A stretch of 64,000 nt of DNA. Origin: Pirellulales bacterium. Lineage in GTDB: Bacteria; Planctomycetota; Planctomycetia; Pirellulales; JAEUIK01. Below the pieces are notes generated by a model. The model did no database searches, was not told where the DNA came from, and saw only the letters and a program-made list of their open reading frames with translations. The stretch is taken from contig JAIESQ010000041.1 of assembly GCA_019745975.1 (NCBI GenBank), positions 1 to 64,000 of the forward strand, given 5' to 3'. Position numbers and translations under genes: made by a program. This document shows positions 25,929 through 34,739 of this stretch, in pieces (position 1 is the stretch's first letter; each line of letters begins with the position of its first letter).

Positions 25929-25956
25929 ACAATATCGTACAAATGTACGATGTCAA
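25929..25956 (-). promoter_or_regulatory. Promoter with overlapping BlaI-type operator
   Basis: On the minus strand TTGACA (25951-25956) is followed after 16 bases by TATTGT (25929-25934). The spacer contains TACAaaTGTA (25938-25947), the BlaI/MecI half-site pair, within an 18-bp near-palindrome ATCGTACAAATGTACGAT (25934-25951). The site is about 90 bases before the blaI-like start. Binding here would block RNA polymerase and autorepress the operon. Confidence 0.8.
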
Positions 25957-26073
25957 GAGAATTCTGCGGCACGAGGCCGAAGATGCCCCGCGCGTGCAGC
26001 TCCCGACAATCGCACGCTACAATGGCGGTCGCTCCCCCGTCTAAGTGCTGAATCTCGCGACTCGCAACCGCCA

Positions 26074-28989
26074 ATGAGTCCCCCGTTCGACAGAGTCTGC
26101 GCACGAATCGAGCTGGCAACCTGGCTGCTGGGGTGCGCGGCCTTGGTCGCCTCGGCGGCATACGGCGCGGAGCCGGCGCCCGCCGATCTCGAGTTCTTTG
26201 AGAAGCAAATCCGCCCCGTGCTGGCCCAACACTGCTTTGAGTGTCACGGCCCCAAGAAGTCGCAGGCGAGCTTACGGCTCGACGTGACGAGAGGCTGGCT
26301 TACGGGCGGGGATTCCGGCCCAGCCGTCGTCCCCGGCAAACCCGCTGAAAGCCTGCTCATCCAGGCGATCGCGTACGACGGCGAAAACGTCGAGATGCCG
26401 CCGACGGGCAAGCTGCCTGCCGAAACGATCGCGCTGTTGACCAGTTGGGTGAAGCGTGGGGCGCCGGCCCCGGCCGAGCGGGACTCGGTCGCCTCGGGGC
26501 GCGGAGCGATCGACATCGAAGCGGGCCGGAAGTTCTGGGCCTATCAAGCGCCGCGCGACGTGCCACCACCCGAAGTGCGCGACCTTACCTGGTCGTCCCA
26601 ATCGATCGATCGCTACGTGCTCGCGCGGCTCGAAGCGGCCGGCTTGCGTCCGCAGCCGGAGGCCGATCGCGCGACGCTCGTGCGCCGCTTGTACTTCGAT
26701 TTGTGGGGTTTGCCCCCCGCGCCGAGCGAGATAGACGCTTTTGTGCGGGACGAGGCGAGCGACGCCTACGAAAAACTCGTCGATCGGCTGTTGGCTTCGC
26801 CACGGTTTGGCGAGCGCTTCGCCCGGCATTGGCTCGACCTGGCGCGGTTCGGCGAATCGCTGACGTTGCGGGGTTTCGTTCTGCTCGAGGCGTGGCGCTA
26901 CCGCGACTACGCGATCGACTTTTTCAACGCCGATCGACCGTACAACCAGTTTGTCCGCGAGCAGATCGCAGGCGATCTGTTGCCGGCGGCGACCTTGGCC
27001 GACCGCCAGCGGCAACTCATCGCCACCACGTTTTTAGCACTTGGCAACACGAATCTCGAAGAGCAGGACAAGCTGCAGCTCGATATGGACGTGGTCGACG
27101 AACAGCTCGACACGCTGGGCAAGGTGTTCCTCGCGCAGACGATCGGCTGCGCCCGCTGCCACGACCACAAGTTCGATCCCATTCCCACGCGCGACTACTA
27201 CGCGCTGGCCGGCATCTTGCGCAACTGCCAACTGCTCGAACACGAGAACGTGTCAAAGTGGGTACAGGCGCCGCTGCCGCTCGAGCCTGCCGAAGAGGCG
27301 ATCTATGCCGAACACGCCGGGCAGGTCGCATCGCTCGAAGGCCAACTGAAGGTCGTGCGCGAGAAGCTGGCCGCTCTGGGGGGAAGCCGCGAGCCGCCAG
27401 CGATTGTCGCCGCCGCCGAATTGCCCGGCATCGTGATCGACGACCGGCAAGCGAAAAAAGTCGGGCGCTGGATCGAGTCGACGAGCGTGAAGCCGTATAT
27501 CGGCGAGGGGTACGTGTATGACAACCTCGCCGACAAGGGATCGAGCACGATCACGTTTGATCCCGAGTTGCCGGAGACGGGCCGTTACGAAGTGCGCTTG
27601 GCCTACACGCCGCACAGCAATCGAGCGCCGCGCGTGCCGGTCACGGTGTTTAGCGCCGAGGGGGAGAAAACCGTCGCGGTCGACATGCGCGAGCCGCCCC
27701 CGGTCGAAGGCCGCTTTGTGTCGCTCGGCGAGTATCGCTTCGAAGTGGGCGGGCAGAGCTTCGTGATCGTCGACAACGCCGACACCAAAGGACACGTGGT
27801 CGCCGACGCCGTGCAGTTCTTGCGCCGCGACCAGCCCGAATCGCCGCCGAGCGACGACCAGAAACAAGTTGCCGTGGCGACGGCCGAGGCAGCGCCAGAG
27901 CTTGCCGAGCTCAAGACGCTCGAAGCAGAGCGCAAAGGTCTGGAGAAGCAATTGAAGGAGTGCCGTGCCGCGGCGCCGCGGCATCCCGAAGTGATGACGG
28001 TGCGCGAACGCGCCGAGGTGCGCGATCTGCCGATTCACATCCGCGGCTCGGTCCACGCGCTGGCCGAAATTGCGCCGCGCGGGTTCTTGCAAGTCGTGGG
28101 GCCGGCGGCCGCGGCGCCACTGCCGTCGGTCGAAAGTGGCCGCCGCGAACTGGCCGACTGGCTGGCGTCGGCCGACAATCCGCTTACGGCCCGCGTGTTC
28201 GCCAATCGCGTCTGGCAGTGGCTGTTGGGCGAGGGGCTGGTGCGCTCGGTCGACAACTTCGGCGCGACCGGCGAGGCGCCTTCGCACCCCGAACTGCTCG
28301 ATCATTTGGCGCTGCGTCTGATCGCCGAGCGCTGGTCGACCAAATCGCTGGTGCGCTCGATCGTACTGTCGCGCACTTACCGACAGTCGTCGGCCGCGCG
28401 CGAGGATGGCCTGGCCGTCGATCCCGAAAATCGACTGCTGTGGCGCGCCAATCGCCGCCGACTCGAAGCCGAGTGCCTGAGGGACTCCATGCTTTCGGTC
28501 AGCGGCCAGTTGGATCTCGCCATGGGGGGGCCAACGATCAAGCCGGGCACGGCGAACGACTACGGCTACACCATCGCGTCGAATCGCCGCAGCATTTACT
28601 TGCCGGTCTTGCGCAACGCGCTGCCGGAAATCTTCGAGGCCTTTGATTTTCCGGATCCAAGCCTGGTGGCCGGGCGGCGCAACACGAGCACCGTTGCCCC
28701 GCAGGCGCTGTTCTTCATGAATAGCCCGCTCGTGAGCGAACAAGCACAAGCGTCGACCGAGCGGTTGCTGGCCCAGCCGCTGCCCGACAACGAGGCGCGG
28801 ATCGATTGGGCATTTCGCCTGACGCTGGGCCGGCTGCCGAGCGACTCCGAGCGCGCCGTGGCCCGCGAGATTGTTTCGCCAGCGGGCGGAGCTGCGGCCG
28901 ACGACGCCGCGACAAGCGATGCCGCCGGCCGCTACGGCCAGTTGTTCCAGGTGTTGTTCGCGTCGATCGATTTTCGTTATCGTGATTGA
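26074..28989 (+). CDS. PSD1 domain protein (cytochrome c, DUF1549, DUF1553)
   Basis: 971 residues with a signal sequence (residues ~10-32). In order: Planctomycete-type cytochrome c domain with CFECH at residues 54-58 and MPPTGKLP further on; DUF1549, with FARHWLDLARFGES and a second CxxCH-like motif (CARCHDHKFDPIPTRDYY); an inserted beta-rich segment of about 110 residues (YDNLADKGSSTITFDPELPE to VADAVQFL) like the golvesin C-terminal domain; then DUF1553, with NPLTARVFANRVWQWLLGEG and FDFPDPSLVAGRRN. PSD1 proteins act outside the cytoplasm and are often near degradation loci, but their reaction is not known. The DUF1501 partner starts 32 bases downstream, the classic pair. Confidence 0.93.
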   Translation: MSPPFDRVCARIELATWLLGCAALVASAAYGAEPAPADLEFFEKQIRPVLAQHCFECHGPKKSQASLRLDVTRGWLTGGDSGPAVVPGKPAESLLIQAIAYDGENVEMPPTGKLPAETIALLTSWVKRGAPAPAERDSVASGRGAIDIEAGRKFWAYQAPRDVPPPEVRDLTWSSQSIDRYVLARLEAAGLRPQPEADRATLVRRLYFDLWGLPPAPSEIDAFVRDEASDAYEKLVDRLLASPRFGERFARHWLDLARFGESLTLRGFVLLEAWRYRDYAIDFFNADRPYNQFVREQIAGDLLPAATLADRQRQLIATTFLALGNTNLEEQDKLQLDMDVVDEQLDTLGKVFLAQTIGCARCHDHKFDPIPTRDYYALAGILRNCQLLEHENVSKWVQAPLPLEPAEEAIYAEHAGQVASLEGQLKVVREKLAALGGSREPPAIVAAAELPGIVIDDRQAKKVGRWIESTSVKPYIGEGYVYDNLADKGSSTITFDPELPETGRYEVRLAYTPHSNRAPRVPVTVFSAEGEKTVAVDMREPPPVEGRFVSLGEYRFEVGGQSFVIVDNADTKGHVVADAVQFLRRDQPESPPSDDQKQVAVATAEAAPELAELKTLEAERKGLEKQLKECRAAAPRHPEVMTVRERAEVRDLPIHIRGSVHALAEIAPRGFLQVVGPAAAAPLPSVESGRRELADWLASADNPLTARVFANRVWQWLLGEGLVRSVDNFGATGEAPSHPELLDHLALRLIAERWSTKSLVRSIVLSRTYRQSSAAREDGLAVDPENRLLWRANRRRLEAECLRDSMLSVSGQLDLAMGGPTIKPGTANDYGYTIASNRRSIYLPVLRNALPEIFEAFDFPDPSLVAGRRNTSTVAPQALFFMNSPLVSEQAQASTERLLAQPLPDNEARIDWAFRLTLGRLPSDSERAVAREIVSPAGGAAADDAATSDAAGRYGQLFQVLFASIDFRYRD

Positions 28990-29021
28990 AGTTGATAAGA
29001 GAAAGTTGGTTAGACGGCCGT

Positions 29022-30452
29022 ATGAACGCTGCGAGCTTTTCCCGACGGCGGTTTCTCGAGCGCACGGCGTGCGGTTTCGGCGCGTTGGCGTTCTCGGCGC
29101 TGGCGAGCGGGCGCGCCGCTGGAGCGGCGTCGGCAGCCGCGTCTTCAATCGGAATGCAACACGCACCGCGCGCCAAGCGGGTGATCTTTCTGTTCATGCA
29201 AGGGGGCGTGAGCCAGGTCGATTCGTTCGACCATAAACCCCGTCTGGCCACGGACGACGGCAAGAAGATGCCATTCGACGATGCGCGGCTGCGGGCCAAC
29301 ACGGGCAGCGGCGAATCGGCACATCGCGTGATGAAATCGCCATGGCAGTTCGCGCAGCATGGCGCGTGTGGCCGCTGGGTCTCGGAGCTGTTTCCGGAAA
29401 CGGCCCGTCACGTCGACGATTTGTGCGTGCTGCACGGGCTGCACACCGAAGGGGTGGCGCACGGCCCGGCGACGCTGTTCTTGCACTGCGGAGCGACGAG
29501 CTTCGTGCGCCCGTCGATGGGCTCATGGGTGTTGTATGGACTCGGCACGGAGAATGACAATCTCCCTGGCTTCGTGACGATTTCACCTTCGTCGGGCAAC
29601 GGCGGCGCACGAAATTACGGCACGGCCTTCTTGCCGGCGCAGTTTCAAGGAACGGCGCTGGGTCGCGCTGGCATGCCGGCCGCCGAGGCCAGGCTGCGCA
29701 ACCTGGCACCGGCCGACGATTCGTCGCCGCTGGCGCGCGGCCAGCTCGATCGGCTGCAAGCGCTCAATCAAGCCCAGTTACAACGCAACCCGGGCGACGA
29801 TGAACTCGAGGCGGCCATGCGTTCGTATGAGCTTGCTTGGCGCATGCAGGCCCACGCTCCCGAAGTGCTCGACCTGTCGGGCGAGTCGGCCGCTACGTTC
29901 GCACAATACGGCATCGGCCAGCCGGCGACCGACAACTTCGGCCGACAATGCCTGCTGGCGCGGCGGCTGTGCGAGGCGGGCGTCCGCTATGTGCAAGTCA
30001 CCTACGGCGACAACACGGCTAATCCCGCCTGGGATCAACACTCGAATTTGCCCAAGCATGCTGAGCACGCGCGGGCGGTTGATCTGCCAATCGCTGGCTT
30101 ACTTGCCGATCTCAAGCAGCATGCACTCTTGGAGGACACGATCGTCTGGTGGGGGGGCGAATTTGGTCGCACGCCCTACGCCCAGAACAACGGTACCGGC
30201 CGCGATCACAATCCCGAGGGCTTCACGGTATGGCTGGCCGGCGGCGGCTTCCAGCCTGGCATTGCTTACGGCGCGACCGACGAATTCGGCCATCGAGCGA
30301 TCGCCGGCAAGATGCACATGCACGACTTGCACGCCACGATCCTGCACCAATTGGGGCTCGATCACGAGCGCTTGACGTATCGCTACGCGGGTCGCGATTT
30401 CCGTTTGACCGACGTCTTCGGCCACGTGGTGCATGAAGTGCTGGAAACGTGA
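29022..30452 (+). CDS. DUF1501 family protein
   Basis: 476 residues from ATG 29022; a TTG at 28986 overlapping the previous stop is less likely. A twin-arginine signal is at the start (SRRRFLERTACGFGALAFSA). Conserved parts: VIFLFMQGGVSQVDSFDHKP, HGLHTEGVAHGPATLFLH, LPGFVTISPSSGNGG, CLLARRLCEAGVRYVQVTYG, WDQHSNLPKHAEHARAVD and WWGGEFGRTPYAQNNGTGRD. The C-terminal part ends LTDVFGHVVHEVL. It follows the PSD1 gene by 32 bases, so the two form an operon and probably a functional pair in the periplasm-like compartment. Confidence 0.93.
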   Translation: MNAASFSRRRFLERTACGFGALAFSALASGRAAGAASAAASSIGMQHAPRAKRVIFLFMQGGVSQVDSFDHKPRLATDDGKKMPFDDARLRANTGSGESAHRVMKSPWQFAQHGACGRWVSELFPETARHVDDLCVLHGLHTEGVAHGPATLFLHCGATSFVRPSMGSWVLYGLGTENDNLPGFVTISPSSGNGGARNYGTAFLPAQFQGTALGRAGMPAAEARLRNLAPADDSSPLARGQLDRLQALNQAQLQRNPGDDELEAAMRSYELAWRMQAHAPEVLDLSGESAATFAQYGIGQPATDNFGRQCLLARRLCEAGVRYVQVTYGDNTANPAWDQHSNLPKHAEHARAVDLPIAGLLADLKQHALLEDTIVWWGGEFGRTPYAQNNGTGRDHNPEGFTVWLAGGGFQPGIAYGATDEFGHRAIAGKMHMHDLHATILHQLGLDHERLTYRYAGRDFRLTDVFGHVVHEVLET

Positions 30453-30484
30453 ACAGCATGTTGCCAATCCGCCAGAGGCACTTT

Positions 30485-32032
30485 TTAAATCGACATTGAA
30501 CCGACGTCGCGTTTTCTTCCGCGAGGCCAGAAACAGACCGCGACCAGAACGGCGACGGCCGCCATTGGCAACCAATCGCCGCCGTAAACATAGAGGCTCG
30601 TGCGTGAGTCGAGTGGCACCGGGCCCAGTGGGGTTGGTTCCCCGAGTAACACTCCGGGGGGTGCCGCGACCAGGCGGCCGCAGCCGTCGATGATGCCCGA
30701 GTAGCCGCAATCTACGTTGCGCACGACCGCCCGACGACATTCGATCGCGCGTAGCCGGGCCTGCGCCAGGATCGAGCGTTGCACGGAAAAGGTCAGGTCC
30801 ACGGATTCACAAGATGACACGACGAAAAAGTCGGGGGGCCAGTGTGACTCACGGCTTTGCATGAATCGACGATATAACGGAGCAAAGCAACTGTCGTAGC
30901 AAATCGTCGCCGCGAAAGAGCACTGCGACTTGCCTTCGCTGGAGGGAACCGTAAATGTCGGATACCGCGTGCCGGGCGAAAACCCTCCCGCGGGCTTGCG
31001 CAACACGTACCTGTCGAACCAAGGTACAAACTCGCGGCGCGGAACCAGGCACACCTTGTCGTAACATCCTTGGTATCCACTGCGCGCGTCGAAAACAGCG
31101 ACTGAATTGAACGAAGGTCGATTCACAGCGGCCGCGTCGACGCGACGGCAGCCGACGGCCAGGGTGACGCCACGCTCGTTGGCAAAGCGCTCGAGACGCC
31201 GCACGATTTCATTTGAGTCCAGATCGATCACGCCCTCGGACCACAGCAACAACACACTGTTTGGACTTTCTGGGGACCATGGCGCAACCGACTGTTCCGG
31301 GCGCGTTTGCGGTCTTGCGCCCACTGGGGTCGAATCCGCTGGCATCAGGCAAATGGCTGGCCCAAGATCACCGGCGCTTTGCCCCAATCGCCAGGTGCCA
31401 TATGCTCCTGCAGCGGCCAGCACCACGGCACTGCTTGCCGCGGAAACGGCAAGTCGGTGGCGACTGAGACCGTCGCGCCACGAACGGCACGCGCGCCAAG
31501 CGTCGAAGACCAGCCCGTTGATCATCGCCACCAAGGCACCGATTCCCCACACTCCCGTCAGGTCGGCGATTTGCACTCCCGTCAGTTGCGCTACTTGGGT
31601 CGTGCCGAGTTGCAGCCAGGGAAATCTGGTTTCGCTGACGAGCAGCCAAAGATGATAACGCAGATACTCCCACGCGACCCACACGATCGGCAAGGCAAGC
31701 GTCATGGGCCACGCCGATCCGGCGACGAATCGTCGGCCCAGCCAAACCAGCGCAAGCCAAGCGACAGCGAAAAACACGCCTGTCCAGAACCACGCCGCCA
31801 CATGCGGGCCCGCGATGCCGAGACCCCCTTCGCTGGTCCGCAGCCAGTCGAGGCCCAACAAGTGGAAAGACAGCCCCCCGAGGAAGGCGCCCAAATACAA
31901 TTCGCAAGTTCCCCGAGGTCGCGCCAAGACCGCGGCCATCGGCGCCAGCGCCACCCAGGCCAGCCAGGAGACCTCGAGCGGGGGAAAGCACAGCGCCAAC
32001 AACAAGGCGCTGCCTATCGGGGCCGTGAACAT
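30485..32032 (-). CDS. lnt: Apolipoprotein N-acyltransferase
   Basis: 515 residues from ATG 32032. Lnt transfers the third acyl chain to the N-terminal Cys of lipoproteins. About seven membrane helices cover the first ~230 residues (LLLALCFPPLEVSWLAWVAL opens as in other Lnt proteins), then the nitrilase-type domain with catalytic residues in order: Glu in WSEGVID, Lys in CYDKVCLVP, and Cys in AATICYDSCF; a final helix precedes RGRKRD. The frame is open up to 32161, but 32111-32157 is a repeat also found at 35748, so upstream ATGs at 32131 and 32161 are less convincing. Convergent with the DUF1501 gene. Confidence 0.85.
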   Translation of the reverse strand: MFTAPIGSALLLALCFPPLEVSWLAWVALAPMAAVLARPRGTCELYLGAFLGGLSFHLLGLDWLRTSEGGLGIAGPHVAAWFWTGVFFAVAWLALVWLGRRFVAGSAWPMTLALPIVWVAWEYLRYHLWLLVSETRFPWLQLGTTQVAQLTGVQIADLTGVWGIGALVAMINGLVFDAWRACRSWRDGLSRHRLAVSAASSAVVLAAAGAYGTWRLGQSAGDLGPAICLMPADSTPVGARPQTRPEQSVAPWSPESPNSVLLLWSEGVIDLDSNEIVRRLERFANERGVTLAVGCRRVDAAAVNRPSFNSVAVFDARSGYQGCYDKVCLVPRREFVPWFDRYVLRKPAGGFSPGTRYPTFTVPSSEGKSQCSFAATICYDSCFAPLYRRFMQSRESHWPPDFFVVSSCESVDLTFSVQRSILAQARLRAIECRRAVVRNVDCGYSGIIDGCGRLVAAPPGVLLGEPTPLGPVPLDSRTSLYVYGGDWLPMAAVAVLVAVCFWPRGRKRDVGSMSI

Positions 32033-32110
32033 CCAGGCTGAAGTTGATTGTGAGGCCTGCGCGACCGGTGGACTTTCAGCCGCAAACGATCGAGAAGTCC
32101 CGCGCGCAGG

Positions 32111-32157
32111 CAGTGGCTCGAACAGGTTCATGCGCTGTCCCACCGAGAGCGTTCCAC
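32111..32157. repeat. 47-bp direct repeat, copy 1
   Basis: GTGGCTCGAACAGGTTCATG then CACCGAGAGCGTTCC. It is repeated at 35748-35794 with 43 of 47 bases identical and in the same orientation. Each copy lies 70-100 bases upstream of a promoter for a MauE/DUF1573-type gene. Confidence 0.85.
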
Positions 32158-32224
32158 TCATGCCAGTCGACGCCCCAAGCGCTATGCAATCTACCGAAAG
32201 ACCCTCGGAGAATCCAAATTCATC

Positions 32225-32254
32225 TTGACAATCCTTTCACCATGTTTCTACTAT
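32225..32254 (+). promoter_or_regulatory. Sigma70-like promoter of cassette 1
   Basis: TTGACA (32225-32230), 18-base spacer, TACTAT (32249-32254). It precedes the MauE/DUF1573 gene at 32355 by about 100 bases. A 19-bp tandem repeat lies in the region that would be transcribed first. Confidence 0.55.
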
Positions 32255-32257
32255 CCA

Positions 32258-32310
32258 TTCGCGACTGCTTCTACTCTTCGCGACTGCTTCTACTCTTCGC
32301 GACTGCTTCT
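32258..32310. repeat. Tandem repeat, 19-bp unit, almost three copies
   Basis: GCGACTGCTTCTACTCTTC recurs at 32261 and 32280, with a partial third copy at 32299. The array lies in the 5' leader of the MauE/DUF1573 gene. Copy-number change is possible. Confidence 0.8.
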
Positions 32311-32354
32311 TACGCATAGCAGTAGTAGCCATTGGCGGATGGTGGGTTGCCGAC

Positions 32355-33314
32355 ATGGCGCGTGAAATGAGTTTGCGTCAACCCTGGCGATGGTCGCCTG
32401 GCCGCGCTGGGAACCAGGGCGTGCGCGTCGGGTTGGGGCTTCTATTGCTATGCGCCGCGGCGCTCAAGGGGCACGCGCTGGTGGTCGTAACCGGCGCTTC
32501 GCGCGGCCTGCTGATTTCGCCCGGGCCGGGTGCTCTGTTGATTGCGGCCGAATTGAGCCTGGGGCTGTGGCTGCTGAGTGGCCTTGCCCGACAAGGTAGC
32601 TGGTGGGTCGCACTGGTCGGTTTTGCCGGTCTGTCTTGTGTGTCGTTGACCAAGGCGTTGGCGGGGGTCGCCTCGTGCGGCTGCTTCGGGGTGCTGGCGG
32701 TCAGCCCGTGGGTCGTTTTCGGATTGGATGTCGCGGCGGTGGCGTCGCTGATCGCGTTTCGCTCGCCTGCCGCGGTAGGAGTCGCAGCAGGAATCAACGT
32801 CGCGCCGCGTCAATCGCCGCGCGAACTGCTGGCGTGGGCGGCGTGGCCGGCGAGCATCGCGTGCCTGGCAGTTGCCGGCCTCGCGATCTGGGGACTCCTC
32901 GTATTTGGTTCCTGGCGGACGATGCTCTTGTCGGTTCAAGGATATACCTTGATGCCGGAGTCGTTCGTGAAATCGGTCGGCGAAATCCCAGCCGGCCAGC
33001 GCCGCAACGTGGTCTGCGAGTTGACGAATCTGAAATCCCACGAGGTGACCGTCCTGGGGGCCAAGACCACATGCGGGCGTTTTGTACCCGCCAACCTGCC
33101 CGTGCGGATCGGTCCCCACGAAAAGGGGGCCGTGGTGTTCCAGGCCCTGGCTTCCGAGGCCCTGGATTCCGAAGCCAGCGTGGGGCAGCCGTTCGCGTCG
33201 GCGGCGCTGCTCTATTTGGATGGCCCTGGTCGGCCGATTGTCTTGGTCCTGAAAGGCACAATCTCAGCGTCGAAACGCGGCTCGAATGGACGACGCGACC
33301 GCGACAACGAGTAA
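32355..33314 (+). CDS. MauE-like membrane protein fused to a DUF1573-like domain
   Basis: 319 residues. Residues ~20-145 form four membrane helices of the MauE/DoxX redox type, with the telltale ALAGVASCGCFGVLAVSPW (MauE proteins carry such Cys pairs and are needed for folding of the disulfide-rich methylamine dehydrogenase small subunit). A fifth helix follows near residue 175, then a beta-sandwich domain like DUF1573: VGEIPAGQRRNVVCELTNLK and TTCGRFVPANLPVRIGP. The Cys-Gly-Cys of typical DUF1573 domains is reduced to one Cys. An ATG at 32367 is an alternative start. First gene of cassette 1; the Cys-rich peptide gene follows. Role in oxidative folding of that peptide is inference. Confidence 0.8.
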   Translation: MAREMSLRQPWRWSPGRAGNQGVRVGLGLLLLCAAALKGHALVVVTGASRGLLISPGPGALLIAAELSLGLWLLSGLARQGSWWVALVGFAGLSCVSLTKALAGVASCGCFGVLAVSPWVVFGLDVAAVASLIAFRSPAAVGVAAGINVAPRQSPRELLAWAAWPASIACLAVAGLAIWGLLVFGSWRTMLLSVQGYTLMPESFVKSVGEIPAGQRRNVVCELTNLKSHEVTVLGAKTTCGRFVPANLPVRIGPHEKGAVVFQALASEALDSEASVGQPFASAALLYLDGPGRPIVLVLKGTISASKRGSNGRRDRDNE

Positions 33315-33325
33315 AGAATCAAATC

Positions 33326-33363
33326 TTGTTTCGTGTTTCCTGGCCTGTATTATCGATATCGAT
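33326..33363 (+). promoter_or_regulatory. Promoter with perfect palindrome at the start site, before Cys-rich peptide 1
   Basis: TTGTTT (33326-33331), 16-base spacer, TATTAT (33348-33353), overlapped by the perfect 12-bp palindrome ATCGATATCGAT (33352-33363). The palindrome sits where a repressor could block initiation. The gene's ribosome-binding site follows directly. Confidence 0.6.
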
Positions 33364-33377
33364 TCAAGGAGACGAAC

Positions 33378-33677
33378 ATGGCGACGATGAAGTCGACGAC
33401 GGCAAAATCGACGGCAGCAAGAACTGGTTGGAATCTGCGGGCCCAGGCGCTCGTGGCCGTGGGGATCGTGATGTTGGCCATCGGGGTTGTCCTCTGCACG
33501 CCGGACATTGCCTATGCGGAGACTGGTGTTACGTTCTGTGAAGATACACTTCCGTGTGTTACTGATCCCATCATTATGGGTTGTGCCGATCCAAGCGTTG
33601 GCGGAACCGCCGGCCTGACGTGCAACACTGGCTGCACCTGCACGACTACCAATAGGAAGTGTCGTTGCGTCAAGTAA
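33378..33677 (+). CDS. Exported Cys-rich peptide 1
   Basis: 99 residues from ATG 33378, with AAGGAG 8 bases upstream, a strong site that settles the start. A long signal peptide (residues ~1-48) ends TPDIAYA, so cleavage would leave about 51 residues beginning ETGVTFC. The mature part has eight cysteines in the pattern C-x5-C-x8-C-x12-C-x3-C-x-C-x6-C-x-C and ends CRCVK. The peptide at 36586 shares the same pattern, the TGVT start, DPSxGGxAGLxC and CxCVx end. No known family is recognised; knottin-like folding is possible. It lies between the MauE/DUF1573 gene and the anchored proteins. Confidence 0.8.
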   Translation: MATMKSTTAKSTAARTGWNLRAQALVAVGIVMLAIGVVLCTPDIAYAETGVTFCEDTLPCVTDPIIMGCADPSVGGTAGLTCNTGCTCTTTNRKCRCVK

Positions 33678-33696
33678 CGAACCGCAATCACGAAGG

Positions 33697-34707
33697 GTGC
33701 CTGCCGTGCATCAAGAGCTAGGCGATCCGTGTACGCCGCGCCGAGTGCTGCCCCGCGCTGGGGGCCTGATCGCGGTCGCCCTGCCCTTGGCGCTCGGGCC
33801 TAGTTTTGCGGCAGGGGCAGTATCGAAGGAGGAGTTTTTGGCCCAGTACGAACCGGACGCCGCGCGGCTCCAGGAGTTCTACGGCAATGTCCGCCTCAGC
33901 GCTCGCGTCGCGAACTCCGGGTGGCCGCAGGAAGCCCACAATATCCAGCAGGAGATCGTGCTTCGCGGCGGCCGCGGTTCGCTGCGCTTGGATCGTACGA
34001 CCAGCCAGGGCGAGCGGCCGGGGACCGCCGCGTGGGTGGCCACGCCCACGCGCTCGTTCGCCGCGTTCGCGCGCCCCGGCCAATCGTCGTACTCGCTGGA
34101 AGACCTGAGCGGGCAGTACGCCGGCGCCGTGGCGGGGATGCGGCTGCGATGTCCGTTGACGGCGGCCCCGTACGGAATTTTGGAGGATCGGATCACTGAC
34201 TTTATCAGGTTCGAAGACCTGACAGTGACCCGGCTGGAACGGACCACCGACGAGCAAGGCGCGGCCCTGGCCAAGCTCCACTACGAGCGACACAGCGAGG
34301 ACGATGGCCAGCGGTACGAACAGTACGGCTGGCTGTCGTTCTACCCCGACCGCTGTTGGGCGCTCCGCGAATACTCTTTTGGAGCGAAGGATCCCAACAA
34401 AACACGCATCCGGGCGCTGTTGGACTACGCCGGAGACCAAGAGGGCGTGCCGCTCTTGAAGCGGGCCGAATACTGGTACGAGAGCGGCCCGCCGCCGCGC
34501 AAGCGTTCGCTGGTGCAAACGTTTGAAGTGACCGAACTGGTTCCGGGCCCGGTGCCGGAGAAGGAATTCACCCTGGCGGCTTTCGGCCTTCCCGAGGTCG
34601 AACAGGCGGCGCCAAGCAAGCTGCCGTATGTGATCGTTTTCCTTGGCCTCCTGGCGCTGGTCGCGGGGATCATGCTGCGCCGCAGGGTGCTGGCGCGCCG
34701 CGCGTAG
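33697..34707 (+). CDS. Exported, C-terminally anchored protein, unknown family (copy 1)
   Basis: 336 residues from GTG 33697 (GTG 33706 has the better-placed GAAGGG). Signal peptide to about residue 42 (LIAVALPLALGPSFAAGAVS). The mature part starts KEEFLAQYEPDAARLQEFYG and is beta-rich, with RGGRGSLRLDRTTSQG, SYSLEDLSGQYAGAVAGM and FYPDRCWALREYSFGAKDP, loosely like lipid-binding LolA-type folds. Near the C-terminus a membrane helix (LPYVIVFLGLLALVAGIMLR) and basic RRRVLARRA tail anchor it with the body outside. It starts 19 bases after the Cys-rich peptide stop. Copies at 34740 and 37045. Function unknown. Confidence 0.75.
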   Translation: MPAVHQELGDPCTPRRVLPRAGGLIAVALPLALGPSFAAGAVSKEEFLAQYEPDAARLQEFYGNVRLSARVANSGWPQEAHNIQQEIVLRGGRGSLRLDRTTSQGERPGTAAWVATPTRSFAAFARPGQSSYSLEDLSGQYAGAVAGMRLRCPLTAAPYGILEDRITDFIRFEDLTVTRLERTTDEQGAALAKLHYERHSEDDGQRYEQYGWLSFYPDRCWALREYSFGAKDPNKTRIRALLDYAGDQEGVPLLKRAEYWYESGPPPRKRSLVQTFEVTELVPGPVPEKEFTLAAFGLPEVEQAAPSKLPYVIVFLGLLALVAGIMLRRRVLARRA

Positions 34708-34739
34708 CGGCGTCGGGTTGCACGTTGATTAGGTGCGCC

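Noticed and set aside
32258-32310. CRISPR array
   Set aside because: Repeats are adjacent, 19 bp, with no spacers and no cas genes nearby.
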